This document shows positions 44,019 to 54,274 of a stretch of 64,000 nt of DNA, piece after piece. Every line of letters starts with the position of its first letter. Position 1 is the stretch's first letter. The translations under genes and the position numbers were made by a program. The DNA comes from Magnaporthiopsis rhizophila (taxonomy: Eukaryota; Ascomycota; Sordariomycetes; Magnaporthales; Magnaporthaceae), in NCBI GenBank assembly GCA_003049465.1, contig PYSS01000020.1:62001-126000 (forward strand). Direction: 5' to 3'. A model generated the notes under the pieces. It was not told the origin of the DNA. It worked only from the letters and a program-made list of their open reading frames with translations, and did not search any database.

Positions 44019-44386
44019 TATGGTACATGCCGTGTGGATTCACTTGCTTCCTCGGTTACAGGATGAGCAGCGAGATCGTGGCGTTTGGTGACAGGGTTTA
44101 GACGGACCGTCCCATCAAGGCATCTATCTATTTAGAATGGGGTTTCGCGAAGGGTCAGAGGTTATAGCGACAAATGAAAAGATGCAGATAGGGTCTAGTG
44201 GAGAGTGTGTGGCAAGCCGTCGTAGGCATTCAGAGGATGCTTGGAGTAGTTACAGCACAGTAGCCAACTGGTTTCGCGATTTTGCTAGAAGAACTGGCGC
44301 TTAGGGAGATATATGATGGCCCGGTTCCGTTGGTTCCCCGAGCCCAAGATACACAAAAATTAGACAAATGCGAACGCCCCCAAAAC
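44019..44386. other. Convergent 3' flanks
   Basis: These 368 bases lie between the ends of the Zn2Cys6 regulator and the YdeI-like gene. Nothing else is seen. Confidence 0.5.
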
Positions 44387-45235
44387 CTACAATGTCTCCC
44401 GCCTAGCAAGCATATCAACAAGCTGCCTAATCTTCCGCCGTCTCGTCTCCTCCCTCTTGACCATCTCAATCCGCACCACCATGGCACACCGCTGCGTCTT
44501 ATTCAACCCCGCAAAGAATTCCGCAGCACCTCTATCGTCCGCATCCAGCGCGGCCCTAAAGTCCGCGGGGACCTCGACGGTGCTCCCGGACGAGTAAGCA
44601 CGCTCCCAGCGGCCGTCGCGCACAGCGGCATCGACCTCGGCCTGTCCCCTCGGTCGCATGCGGCCGGCCGCGACGAGGGCCGCGACCTTGGCGACGTTGC
44701 GCTTGGACCACAGGCTCCGGGGGCGGCGGGGAGTGAAGCGGCGCAGACAGAAGCGGGCGTCAAGCGGTCTGACCTGACTGTCGATCCAGCCGAAGCACAG
44801 GGCCACGTCGAGGGCCTCGTTGTACGTGACGGTAGGGGTGTCGCACCCCTTTTTGGCGAACTTGAGCCACAGACCCGCCGTGTCGTCCGGGTTTTCCTCC
44901 AGCCACGTCTCAAACGCCTGGGCGTTCTCGAACAGCACAATGGGCGGTGATGAGGACGAGGAGGACGAGGAGGAGCCTCCGCCGCTGCCGCTCGTCGAGT
45001 TGACCGTGGCAGCTTCATCTGGTGGAGGAGTAGCAGTAACAGCCGGAGACGACGCGATCGTCGCGGCCAAAGCCTTGGCCTTTTGGCTGGCGGCTGACAT
45101 GGCTGACCTGGTTCGTCTCGTCTCTGGCGGCATGCTGGGAGGACGCAACAGGGGGCGTCCCAGTCGCCGCGAGAGTGTTAGGAAGAAGTTACCGCGCCCT
45201 GATTGATAGCGCTGCCACCCCGATAGGGCTAGCAT
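44387..45235 (-). CDS. YdeI/OmpD-associated family protein
   Basis: Single-exon protein of 282 aa from the ATG at 45235, or 248 aa from the second in-frame ATG at 45133. The conserved part begins near residue 100 with IVLFENAQAFETWLEENPDD. It continues with GLWLKFAKKG and TYNEALDVALCFGWIDSQVR, the family hallmark. RFTPRRPRSLWSKRNVAKVA and a C-terminal FFAGLNKTQRCAMVVRIEMV helix follow. The family is common in bacteria, where members have been linked to stress and bacteriocin protection; the biochemical role is not known. The first 34 residues are Arg-rich, lack acidic residues and look like a mitochondrial presequence. This raises the option of dual localisation from two starts. A Ser-rich linker separates the leader from the domain. 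Confidence 0.82.
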   Translation of the reverse strand: MLALSGWQRYQSGRGNFFLTLSRRLGRPLLRPPSMPPETRRTRSAMSAASQKAKALAATIASSPAVTATPPPDEAATVNSTSGSGGGSSSSSSSSSPPIVLFENAQAFETWLEENPDDTAGLWLKFAKKGCDTPTVTYNEALDVALCFGWIDSQVRPLDARFCLRRFTPRRPRSLWSKRNVAKVAALVAAGRMRPRGQAEVDAAVRDGRWERAYSSGSTVEVPADFRAALDADDRGAAEFFAGLNKTQRCAMVVRIEMVKREETRRRKIRQLVDMLARRETL

Positions 45236-45641
45236 GGGCGTCCGTAAATCGAGGCCAGCGCAATTCGCCTCAATAAGAAAAAGAAGCCCTCCGCAGCCAT
45301 GGCAACAACTCCGAAAACTGCGAGCTTCAGGTCTGTCTTAGACGAGACGCGACCCGAGCACCTCGCACGATTATGTAATCGAGCCTTACTGTTTTCGGTC
45401 AATCCCTTGCAGTTGTTGCTGGGAACCTACAGGATGTGGAAGTCTAGGTGACGAGCGCACAAACCAGCACCGTCGGAACGGTAGATTTATTTAGCCGCGG
45501 TGGCTTCCTACGGCTTGCATCTACACGCCCGACCAAAACTATTTCGTTTGCTTGCGAGTTTGTGAGCAGGTCAACATGGATCCATATCCTCCCTTGCTCC
45601 GAGACCTCCCGAAGATCATCTGATCACCAACACTGCTCGAT
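45236..45641. other. Intergenic, YdeI-like promoter / Prd1-like 3' flank
   Basis: 406 bases with no gene or clear motif. Confidence 0.5.
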
Positions 45642-47869
45642 TTACAGCTTCTGCGAGTCACCGCCCAGGCCAAGCTCTTGGTAGAAAGCCTCAGTACTGG
45701 GCTCGCGGCCGAGGAACTGTTTCAGCGTCTCCATCTCTTCCTGCGACCCGCCCTTCTCCAGGACCGTGTGGCGGTACCGCCTACCCTCCTTGCCGTCCAT
45801 GGGGTCCTTGCGGAAGACGCTGTAGAACATGTCGGTAGAGTAGACAAGCGAAGACAGATAGCCGTAATAGCCAGCATCGTAGCCTCCGATCAGGTGACCA
45901 AAGCAGGCCTGGCCGTTGCCCCAGGTGCTGTGTTTAAGGCGGAGTGTCAGTATCTTAAAAGCGGGAACAACAAGGCTTCTGAAGTCGGCAGTAGCATAGA
46001 GACTTACCTCGGCTCACCGAGCGCCTCAGGCCCCTTGATGCCGCTGATCTGGGCCCGCAGGTCGTTGTAGACACTGCTGAGGTCCATCTTCTCCAGCGCC
46101 TCATGCGTCGCCGGGCCGTGGACAGTCATGTCATAGATGCCAAAGTGGAGCTGGCGCAGGTTGAAAAGTGCCGCGTTGACGTGCTTGGTCTTGATGAGGG
46201 CCTCGATCAGGTCGTCAGGGATCGGCTCGCCAGTCTCGTAGTGCTTCGACAGCGATTTGATCTGCGAGGGAGTCCAGCACCAGTTCTCAAGCATCTGGCT
46301 GGGTGCCTCGACAAAGTCGCGGACGGTGGACGTGCCGTGGAAGCGGCTGTAACGAGTCCGGCCCGCCAGATCATGGATGCCATGACCTAGCTCGTGGAAC
46401 AGTGTCACGACCTCCTCGTGCTTGAGCAGACTGGGCTTGGTCGGAGTTGGCTTGCTGAAGTTGCAGACCAGTGCCGTCGCCGGGTAATGACGCGACCCAT
46501 CCTTCTTCACGAAGCCCGGCTGGAGGCTGAAGTTGGCCGCATGGCCGTACTTGCCCTGCCTGGGATGCAGATCGAGGTACAGGTAACCTACGAAACCCTC
46601 GCCCTCGGTCGCGTCGTCCCAGACACTGAAGATCTTGACATCCTCGTGCCACGCAATGTCCTCGCCCTTCCCAGTCGGGCTGATGCGCGCCCGGTCTTCA
46701 GGAGTCAATTCCACAAAGACAAAGCCAAAGAGCTGCTCAAAAATCTTGAGCATCCCAGCGATGGTGTTGTCCAGAGGGAAGTACTCGGCAATCTTGTTGC
46801 CGTCAATGCCGTACTCGTTCTTGATCATGAGGGTATCGTAGAACCGGTGGTCCCACAGATAGTAGTTGCCGTCAAACTTGACACCTCGAGCCTCGACGTC
46901 CTTCTTCTTGATCTCGAGAAGGTGGTTCGTCTCCTTGACGCCGCCAGGGGCCAGGCGCTTGCGCAGGTCGCCCAGGAAGTCGTTGACCGTCTTGGGCGTC
47001 TTGGCCATCTTGTCCTCGATAACCAGCGTGGCGTGGTCCGGGTAGCCGAGCAGTCGTGCAGCCTCGTCCCGAAGAAGAACGGCCTCGCGGAAGAGCGGGA
47101 CGTTGTCGTTGCACTTGTTCTCACTGGCAACGAGCAGAGCGCGCCTGGTCTCCCCGTTTGTCGCGTATTTCAGCGTGGGGAACAGCTCGGGGTACTTGAA
47201 CGAGACCTTGAATTTTCCATCGTTCTCTCCAGTGCCCTTCTCGAGCGTGTCCATTGTGTCCTTCGGCACCCCGTCAAGCTGCTCGGGCGAGAACCAGACG
47301 CCGCCGCTCTCCTCGTTCAGGTTCTTCTGGAACTTGATGCTCAGCTCGCTGAGACGCTCCTTGATCGCCTTGAAGCGATCACGTTTAGGGCCGGCAGGCA
47401 AGCCAAGCCCGTTCTTGATGTAACCCTTTTGGTCCTTATCCAGCAGGCGCTTCTGTTCGCCGCTGATGCCTGCAGCGGCGGCCAGACCGTCCTTACCACC
47501 ATAGGCCTCGTAGGTGGCGGAGACGAGCTTGAAGACGTCCTCACGCATGCTGCACTCAATGCCGAACTGGTTCATGATCTTCTCGGCCTCGGTGCTGGCG
47601 TCGCGCAGCGCGCTGTCACCGCTGACGTACTGGTAGAAGCCCAGGATGCGAGACGACAGGGCGCTGAGGTTCTCGTCTTCGGCCTGGGGCTCCATGACGG
47701 ACTCCCAGGTCGTCTTGGACTTGTCGTCAGCGGGGATCTCGGCGACGAGCTTGTCGAGCATCGCCCGCGTGGTGTCGCACAGCGCCTTGGAGTCAGCGAC
47801 GATGCTGGCATTGGTGCCCGTGAAGGTGGGCGGCGCCTGAGGCGGCGTCTTGTACTTGTCGAGAGGCAT
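45642..47869 (-). CDS. prd1: M3-family oligopeptidase (saccharolysin/thimet type)
   Basis: Zinc metallopeptidase that degrades short peptides in the cytosol or mitochondrial intermembrane space. Exons are 47869-46008 and 45927-45642, with an 80-nt phase-2 intron (GTAAGT donor, CAG acceptor) that rejoins EP to STWGNGQACFGHL. The 715-aa product is almost the size of yeast Prd1 (712). The zinc site HELGH is at residues 492-496 (His492, Glu493, His496). The third ligand is Glu521 in DFVEAPSQMLE. The typical Phe/Tyr-rich TRYSRFHGTSTVRDF lies between them. The start at 47869 is the first ATG of the frame. The 72 upstream codons are open and look presequence-like, but they begin at TTG, so they are probably 5' UTR. 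Confidence 0.92.
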
Positions 47870-48496
47870 GCTGGTCGGGTGTGAGAGGATCGGCCGATAG
47901 GTTTTCGAGGGGCTCGTCAGCGCGGAGGCTACAGTCAGCTTGGTGGTTGAGAAGCCAGCACTCAGTGGGCGCTGGGGAGCGAAAGGCGAGTTGCTGCGGA
48001 AGTTGGCGAGCAACACCGAGAAGCGCGGGTAGAAGCGTGGGGTTGCCAGGATCAAGACTGCGAGGGCGAAGAACGAAAGAGACAAGGGAAGGATAAGAAA
48101 AGAGAGGCGTTTCCTCGATATCGACGCCAGGTTGAAGGGAGGCTGCTGTGCCAGGCTGCAAGGGAGGAGGAAGGTGAGGGGTGGAGGAGGGGTCTTTGCC
48201 TGCCCGTGCTCGACGCTTTTTGAATCGCCGCCCAGGTTGGAGAGGAGCTACTGCGAGTCAGATGCACAAAGAGGCTGGTCGAGTAACGATTGGATCTCAA
48301 TGCTTTGAAAACGGGACACGCGGATGCAAACTGGCGCAGGTTCAGAGCGGCGGGTGCTGGTTGGTTGTGGGCTGTCTTTTCTAGGGCGATTTGGCCTCGC
48401 TGGGTGCTAGCCAAGTTACCGCCCTAGGTAGTACCGCCCCCAGGTGCTGACCCAAGACGGCGGGAACAGGCCCCATCCTGTCACGCACCAGTGCCA
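47870..48496. other. Intergenic, Prd1-like upstream flank
   Basis: 627 bases between two minus-strand genes. The 216 bases next to the Prd1-like ATG stay open in its frame without an ATG. No other gene seen. Confidence 0.5.
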
Positions 48497-48733
48497 TCAC
48501 CTGATACGCACTATGCCCGGCGCCGAATACGTCTCGAGCTGCCGTCGGCCTTTGCGCAGCAAGTACTCAACGGCTGAAAAGTCACGCTTGTCTATGGCCA
48601 GATTCTTTTCGAATTCAGCTCTGGCAAAAGCGTGAAAGTGTGGGCGAGCAGACGCTGGCTTTTTGCGGATCTCGCGCAGGGCGCTGCGGTAAAGGGCTAG
48701 GACCTCCCTTTGGAGGCCAGAGAGTCGGACCAT
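48497..48733 (-). CDS. sdh6: Succinate dehydrogenase assembly factor 1 (LYR protein)
   Basis: A complete 78-aa mitochondrial matrix protein of the LYR (complex1_LYR) family. Members help to insert iron-sulfur clusters into the Sdh2 subunit of complex II. The sequence opens MVRLSGLQREVLALYRSALR, with the LYR tripeptide at 14-16. It continues with the basic stretch EIRKKP, ARAEFEKNLAIDKRDFSAVE, and the conserved block YLLRKGRRQLETY ending SAPGIVRIR. Length and layout match fungal Sdh6/SDHAF1 closely. It is a single exon. The ATG context is ACCATGG on the plus strand, so the start is clear. Confidence 0.93.
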   Translation of the reverse strand: MVRLSGLQREVLALYRSALREIRKKPASARPHFHAFARAEFEKNLAIDKRDFSAVEYLLRKGRRQLETYSAPGIVRIR

Positions 48734-49791
48734 GGTAAAGGTTTGGCAAGATGAGTGCTATAGAAAGTCGAAAAGAGATATGGCGAAAAGGGGTGAAAAA
48801 ATCAGGTTCCATAAAATGAAGTCCATGAGCACGGCTTCGAACGGCGACTGTGATTTAACGTCACTATTGCTGCGGGATCTGCTTTGTCACGGGACCAGCC
48901 CGAGTCACTCTGGGGTCGGGTATTTAGCCATGGTTCCACCGGTCCCAAACGGGGCCAGCGCCGCGACAGTCCTGTTTTGATAAACCACACCTTTATTCAA
49001 CCACCTGTTGCCAACATGAGTGGTGTAAATCACAAGATGGAAGGGGAGCGGGGAGCAGAATACGCAAAAGATTGGTAGTGATCTGATGTTACTGCGGACT
49101 TCTCGGCGTACGGATCCCCGGGCAGCCGCCATGAACTTGCCCCTAATTTTCCCCCTGACCGGGAGACCAGGCAAAGGTAGGTGTGTCGCTGTCTGGATTC
49201 CCGAGATGAGCAGAGACAATAAAAGCAGTGATTTTGTCGCCAAACCGACGCGAGTCCTCCAATATCCAACGACGGCAAGCAGCCATGGGCGTCCTCCCCC
49301 CCCCNNNNNNNNCCCCCCTCAGTTCCCGTCCGGCCCAGCATGGGTTCTGTTCTAGTCCAGATAGTGCCAAAATCAGTGTCTCATATGTTGAGTGTCCCGC
49401 CAGAACATTTCCTCCAGCCATGATGGCCACGACGTCTTGGCTGTTCTGATTCCCTACGATACGAGGGAGGTATCCCACCATGTCAAAGTCCGCTGGTTGC
49501 GACTCTTGCCGGCCAACAGGACCAAAGTGGGGTTGCTGCCATTAAGACACTAGGTAGCGTCCCGGGAGCTATAGGCTCCACTCAAGCTTATGTGACCACT
49601 AACGTTCTGAGGGAGTTCCAACAAGCCCCCACCAAAACGTGGTCATACATCCCGCACCAGCAAGAGCATCGATGCAGCCCATCGACCACCAAATGATCCC
49701 AACGAGAGTCGTGCGGGCATCCGGCAAAACCCGCTGTCAGTGACAAGGAGGTACAGACCGCTCAACAAACCCGCCGCCCGAGAGTTTGGCA
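48734..49791. other. Divergent intergenic region with N gap
   Basis: About 1.06 kb between sdh6 and the TIP20-like gene, which are transcribed away from each other. It includes an eight-base N gap in poly-C. I find no gene; frames that cross the gap are unreliable. Confidence 0.55.
49296..49318. repeat. Poly-C tract with 8-base N gap
   Basis: Nine C residues, eight undetermined bases (49305-49312) and six more C residues. It resembles the other gap at 15687-15689 and suggests that long C runs could not be resolved in this assembly. Confidence 0.9.
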
Positions 49792-52358
49792 ATGGAGGAT
49801 CCTCTCCAGGAAGTGCGGGTCCAGGACTTCATCGAGGACAAGCTCCAGTCGACGACGGACATCGACCACCTCGACGACCTCCTAGCCAGCGTTGAACTCC
49901 AGAGGACCCAGCTGCAGATCCAGCTCGATGACGCGACAAAAGAGCTCGACGCGGCCCGTCGCTCGGGCGTCGACCGCCAGGAGTCGCTGGCCCGTCGCAT
50001 CGACGACTTCGACACCCTACAACGCAGCATCGATGTGCGCCTGCAGATAGTCGCCTCCTCTGACGCCCCTGACGAGGCTATTCGCCGCCTCGAGCCCCCT
50101 ATGCGGCGCCTGCACCGCGTCAGTCTTGCGCTCGACTATCTTTGCCTCCTCCGCGACGTCGAGACCTTGCGCGCCGAGGCCCGCTCCCATCTTCCTGGGA
50201 GCCCCAAGGCCGCCCTGCAACCATACGCACGTCTAAGGCAGCTCTCGGCTCGCCTGCGTGAGCTACAGGTCCCCGCTGACGGCGCCGCCACCCACCTTGT
50301 CGCCCACGTCGACGCTGTTGCCGAGGCCCTGTGGTCCGAAATGAAAGCCACCATGTCGGACGAGATGAGGGCCCTGCTGGCTGAACGCAAGTGGCCTTCG
50401 TCCGTGCAGCCCGACCTCCTGGTTGACGAGGAGTGGCGCGGTTGCTTTGAGAAGCTGGTCGACCTGCAGGTTCCCGAGATCCTTTACGACTCCACGATTG
50501 TCCCGCTGCTCCCTATCGACGTCATGGCCCAGATATGGGTCAAGGAGTTTCGCTACCACTTCCTGGGGAATCGCCCTACTGCCAATAACCGCCTGATCGG
50601 TCAGCACTGCTTCCCCTGGGTCCTACGCCTTGTGTCGACCTGGGAGGACTTTTTTCGGGACAATTTTGGATATACGCTGTCGTCCAAGCTCGGTGACACC
50701 CCGGCTGCTACTAAGCTTGTGTATATGGACCCCGTCTGCGCCCTGATTACCTCGCTGCTGCCTGTGTTGCGGGAGAAGGTTTCGGCAGCAGCGGCCGAGG
50801 CGGTTCTGGACCCAAGCCTTCTGAGCAGCTTTATAGGACAGCTCCTGACGTTCGACGAAGATATCCGAACCCGTTTCGGCTACGACGACGGCGACGGCGG
50901 CGACGGTAGTGGTTGGGACGGGCTGACTGCGGGAGTGCTGGAGACGCACTTTGTCGCGTGGTTACAAGGGGAGAAAGACTTTGCGCTGACGCGGTTCAAG
51001 GCCATCATGGACTCGGCCGAGGCGCGTGCCATCGACTACGACTACGGCGGCCCCGGCAAAACCAAGCCGACGTTTGCCGCCTCTCGCGTGACGGACCTTT
51101 TGAAATCCGTGACGAGCCAGTACGAGCGTGTCCGGCGCTTCTCGCACCGGCTGCGCTTTCTCATCGACATCCAGCTCGCTATCCTGGACGAGTTCCACGA
51201 CTATCTCCGAGGCTCTCTCGAGGCCTACATGGCGCTTACTTCCACCTTTGCCCGCACGCTACAGGGAGCTACTAAGGAGCAGCTCGCTGCACTAGAGGGT
51301 ACTGGTGCTCTCGAAGTGCTCTGCAAGGTCTATGGCGGTGCCGACCATGTGGTCAATGCACTGGAAGATTGGAGCAACGAAGAAGTAAGCTCGGCTGTCT
51401 TCTCTGCGATTGATCGAACCTCTGTAGAAACTCCCCATTCAGATACTAATAAACGGTCAACCAACAGTTCTTTGTTGTTTTCTGGCAGGAGCTTCAGGAC
51501 CGGGCCAAGAAGAAGGAGGGACAGGAAAGCATCGCGGGCGGTCTGAGCTTTGAAGATGTCAAGGAGAGGACGTCAGCGGCCGTTGGTTCCGACGGCGACG
51601 GTGACGGTGCCGTTATTTTCGACGAGATCATAGCGGCATATAGCGCTCGGCGTAAAGCGGCGCTCAAACTGATAGTCTCTTCCCTGGCCGACGCTCACTA
51701 CACGGCCTTCCGCCCCTACCTGAGGCTGGGTCAGTGGACGACCATCAGCGATGACCCGTCGCAAGCCGATCCGTCGCAGCTTGCTATCTCGCCCGAGCTG
51801 GATGAACCTCTCCGGGTAAGGACATCTGATGACCTCCAGACTCCCTCTTTTGAATCTCAGGCCTTCACCCTCTCGCAGATGGTTGATGGCTAATCAACGT
51901 GATAGATCATCAAACGCAACTTGGACTTCCTGCATCGCGCCCTCGGCACGGCCGCGTTCCGGCGGGTCTGGCGCGAGGCTCTGGATAAGCTAAACGACGC
52001 GCTGTGGGACGGTGTGCTTATGGGGCACAGCTTCACAGCCTTCGGGGCGGCTCAGTTCGCCCGCGATCTCCAGGCGGTGACGTCGCTCGTGGAGCGCTAC
52101 ATTCCGGACGGCTCCGCCATGTTATTGAGTGTGCAAGAGGGAATCAGGCTCTTGAGCCTCCCGCTTGATCCTCCGGGGGACGCCGAGGGTAACAGCAGAG
52201 CTGGAGGACAATCCGTCATCACGCTCAGGCAGGCCAATGACCGTATCCTCATGGACGACGCTGATGCCAGGAAGCTCCTCGAGGAGCTCGGCATCGAAAC
52301 GCTCACGCTGGCCAACGCGAGGCATATTTTACAGCGGCGGGTTGAGGTGAGCGCTTGA
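49792..52358 (+). CDS. tip20: RINT1/TIP20 family vesicle-tethering protein
   Basis: Subunit of the Dsl1/NRZ tether that captures Golgi-derived COPI vesicles at the endoplasmic reticulum. Exons are 49792-51384, 51468-51815 and 51906-52358. Introns are 83 and 90 nt, both phase 0, giving 797 aa (human RINT1 is 792, yeast Tip20 701). An N-terminal coiled coil (DHLDDLLASVELQRTQLQIQ) is followed by the RINT1/TIP20 domain, with PSSVQPDLLVDEEWRGCFEK, the block NRLIGQHCFPWVLRLVSTWE, and FLIDIQLAILDEFHDYL. The second exon begins FFVVFWQEL, typical of the family. The C-terminus has GHSFTAFGAAQFARDLQAV. The ATG at 49792 is the first in frame. The gene is convergent with the carrier gene. Confidence 0.93.
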
Positions 52359-52713
52359 AGGTTGGGTGTGGAAAAGGAAGGAAAGAAAGAAGAAAAAAAA
52401 GGCACAGGCTCCCCATTCTGTGAGAAGCACAACCTGGTCGGGGCGTAGAATTGGATCCGGATAACGCTGCATATGTATCCCATGTCTACCTATATCACCA
52501 TACGTCTAGAAAATGAACCAATTTCGCCACAGAAACCCGAATGAAAGATCCAGTCAAAGAAAGTAGAAGATGGAAAGGCCTCGACAGCCAATGCTTGGTC
52601 CAGGAAAATTCCTACGCCAAACCCCTTCATCGTAGCCAATCGACACTGTTGAAGTCGCGTCCTGAATCCAAGAGAGAGATGGAGACCGTGTAAAACAGAG
52701 CATAAAAAACAGC
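52359..52713. other. Convergent 3' flanks
   Basis: 355 bases between the ends of the TIP20-like and carrier genes. No other feature. Confidence 0.5.
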
Positions 52714-53661
52714 TCAGTTGAGAGCCCGCATAGTCATCTCAACAACAGCAAACGTGCCAGCGCTGACGGGCATGGCCCTGAGCAGCGTGGGGCCCAGGCC
52801 CTTCCAGAACCCGCGCATCCCCTCGGCGCGCCACGTCTGGGCGAAGCAGTCGCGCATGGAGCGGAAGCGGGCGTGGTCGCCGAAGCCGTCGGTCTGCATC
52901 TTGCTCTTGACCACGTCGAGCGGGTAGCTGGCCAGCCAGAGGGCCTCGCCCGCGAGCCCGCCGTAGAAGGCGACCTTGTAGGCGGCGACGTCGGCGCGCG
53001 AGATCTTGTTGCGGGCCGCGTCCGCGTTCATGAGCCACTCGAACGCCAGGAACCAGACGCCGTAGGCCTGGGCCTCGCGCAGCACCGTCACCGCGCCGCC
53101 GCGGTAGATGGCCGGCAGCATTCCCCTACCGCTCGCGACGCCCAGCTTGCGGGCGCAGTCGAGGGGCCCCGCGTACAAGCGGGCGGCGCCGTGCGGCTGC
53201 GTCTGCAGCCGGATGCGGACGTGCTCGATGGGCGTGGATATGGCCGAGTTGGCGACCCCTGCGAAAGCGCCGGCTGCGTAGTACTGGCCGTAACCCAACG
53301 GGGCGTTGGGGTCGCCACCGTTGCGGGCCTCGAACCAGCGCCGGGCCTGGTGAAAGGCGCCGAACTGGACCGACACGCAGGCGCCGATGCCCAGGAGCGG
53401 CGTCAGCGTGCCCTTGTAAAACGCCAGGGCCCCTTCGTTCTTCCAGATGGACGTGGCCGCCGCCAGAGCCGACGGGTACGCCGCCGTCGTCTGCAGCCGC
53501 ACCTTGACGATGTCGAAGGGCTGCCCGATCAGAACCTGCGCCACGCCGCCCGCCGCCCCCGAGAGCAGGTCCTTGGCCGTCTGCAGCCCCGCCGACGACT
53601 CGGGCGGCGGTGGTGGGTGATTGCGGCTGTGCCTTTCGACGTCTGCGGCCGAGGTTGCCAT
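52714..53661 (-). CDS. Mitochondrial carrier, YMC/CRC type
   Basis: Inner-membrane solute carrier with 315 aa and a single exon. It has three repeats of the mitochondrial carrier fold, marked by the signatures PFDIVKVRLQT, PIEHVRIRLQT and PLDVVKSKMQT, with six predicted helices. The order GAAGGVAQVLIGQPFDIVKV in helix 1 and the repeat-2 sequence AGVANSAISTPIEHVR fit the amino-acid/carnitine branch (YMC1/YMC2, carnitine carrier). The exact substrate is not determined. The ATG at 53661 is the first in frame; the frame is open upstream only from a GTG. A Pro-rich stretch comes before the first repeat. Confidence 0.9.
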   Translation of the reverse strand: MATSAADVERHSRNHPPPPPESSAGLQTAKDLLSGAAGGVAQVLIGQPFDIVKVRLQTTAAYPSALAAATSIWKNEGALAFYKGTLTPLLGIGACVSVQFGAFHQARRWFEARNGGDPNAPLGYGQYYAAGAFAGVANSAISTPIEHVRIRLQTQPHGAARLYAGPLDCARKLGVASGRGMLPAIYRGGAVTVLREAQAYGVWFLAFEWLMNADAARNKISRADVAAYKVAFYGGLAGEALWLASYPLDVVKSKMQTDGFGDHARFRSMRDCFAQTWRAEGMRGFWKGLGPTLLRAMPVSAGTFAVVEMTMRALN

Positions 53662-54274
53662 GTTTGTGTCTCGTCCTTTCACCAGAACTGCTGCCGTCGA
53701 CCGCTTCTCCTCCTCCTCGCTTGCCCTCTCTGGCGAAGCCGGAGCGGTTCTCGCCGCTGCTGCAAAAATTTGGACAAAGCCTGCGCCGAAGGACACCTTT
53801 CGTTGTTTGTTGTTTTATCGAAACGGGTGTATCAGTGTCGTGGGTGGCCTGGCGTTGGAGTTGGGGAAATCCAGGTTCGAGGCGGCGCCGTTGTTGTCCA
53901 GTATTGCTACAGCCTAGCGTTTAATACGTCTAGCCAGTCACACGCGCGCCCACCGTCGGGCGGCATGGGCGGGAATCTGGAGCTTGCTCCGATTGCGGCA
54001 CCCGCTTCCCGTCGGGCTGGGTCGCGCAAAGTTCCCCGCCATTAAAACAGCAGAAGCAGGGAGTCGGAGCTTCCTTGGTGGGGCGGCCGCGGCTCGCTTG
54101 CATTTCACCATGGCACCTTGCAGATGACGTGCTTGCCAAGAAGCAGCTATCAAATCTTGGGAGCACGCAGCCTTGTGATGATGGCCCGCCAAAGTATAGG
54201 TAGGCACCAGATAGCTGACTACCTCATATATATAATGTATTGATTGACAAGAACAGAGAACAGCCCTCGGACAA
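53662..54274. other. Intergenic, carrier promoter / COG3 3' flank
   Basis: 613 bases with no gene recognised. AT-rich sequence near 54220-54240 is close to the end of the COG3 gene and may hold its polyadenylation signals. Confidence 0.5.

Noticed and set aside
46394..47884. 496-codon open frame antisense to the M3 peptidase
   Set aside because: It is low in aromatic residues, has no family resemblance and mirrors the codon bias of the real gene with its HELGH zinc site.
47870..48085. N-terminal extension of the M3 peptidase resembling a mitochondrial presequence
   Set aside because: It begins at TTG and has no ATG. The protein from 47869 already matches the yeast length. I list it only as a 5' flank.
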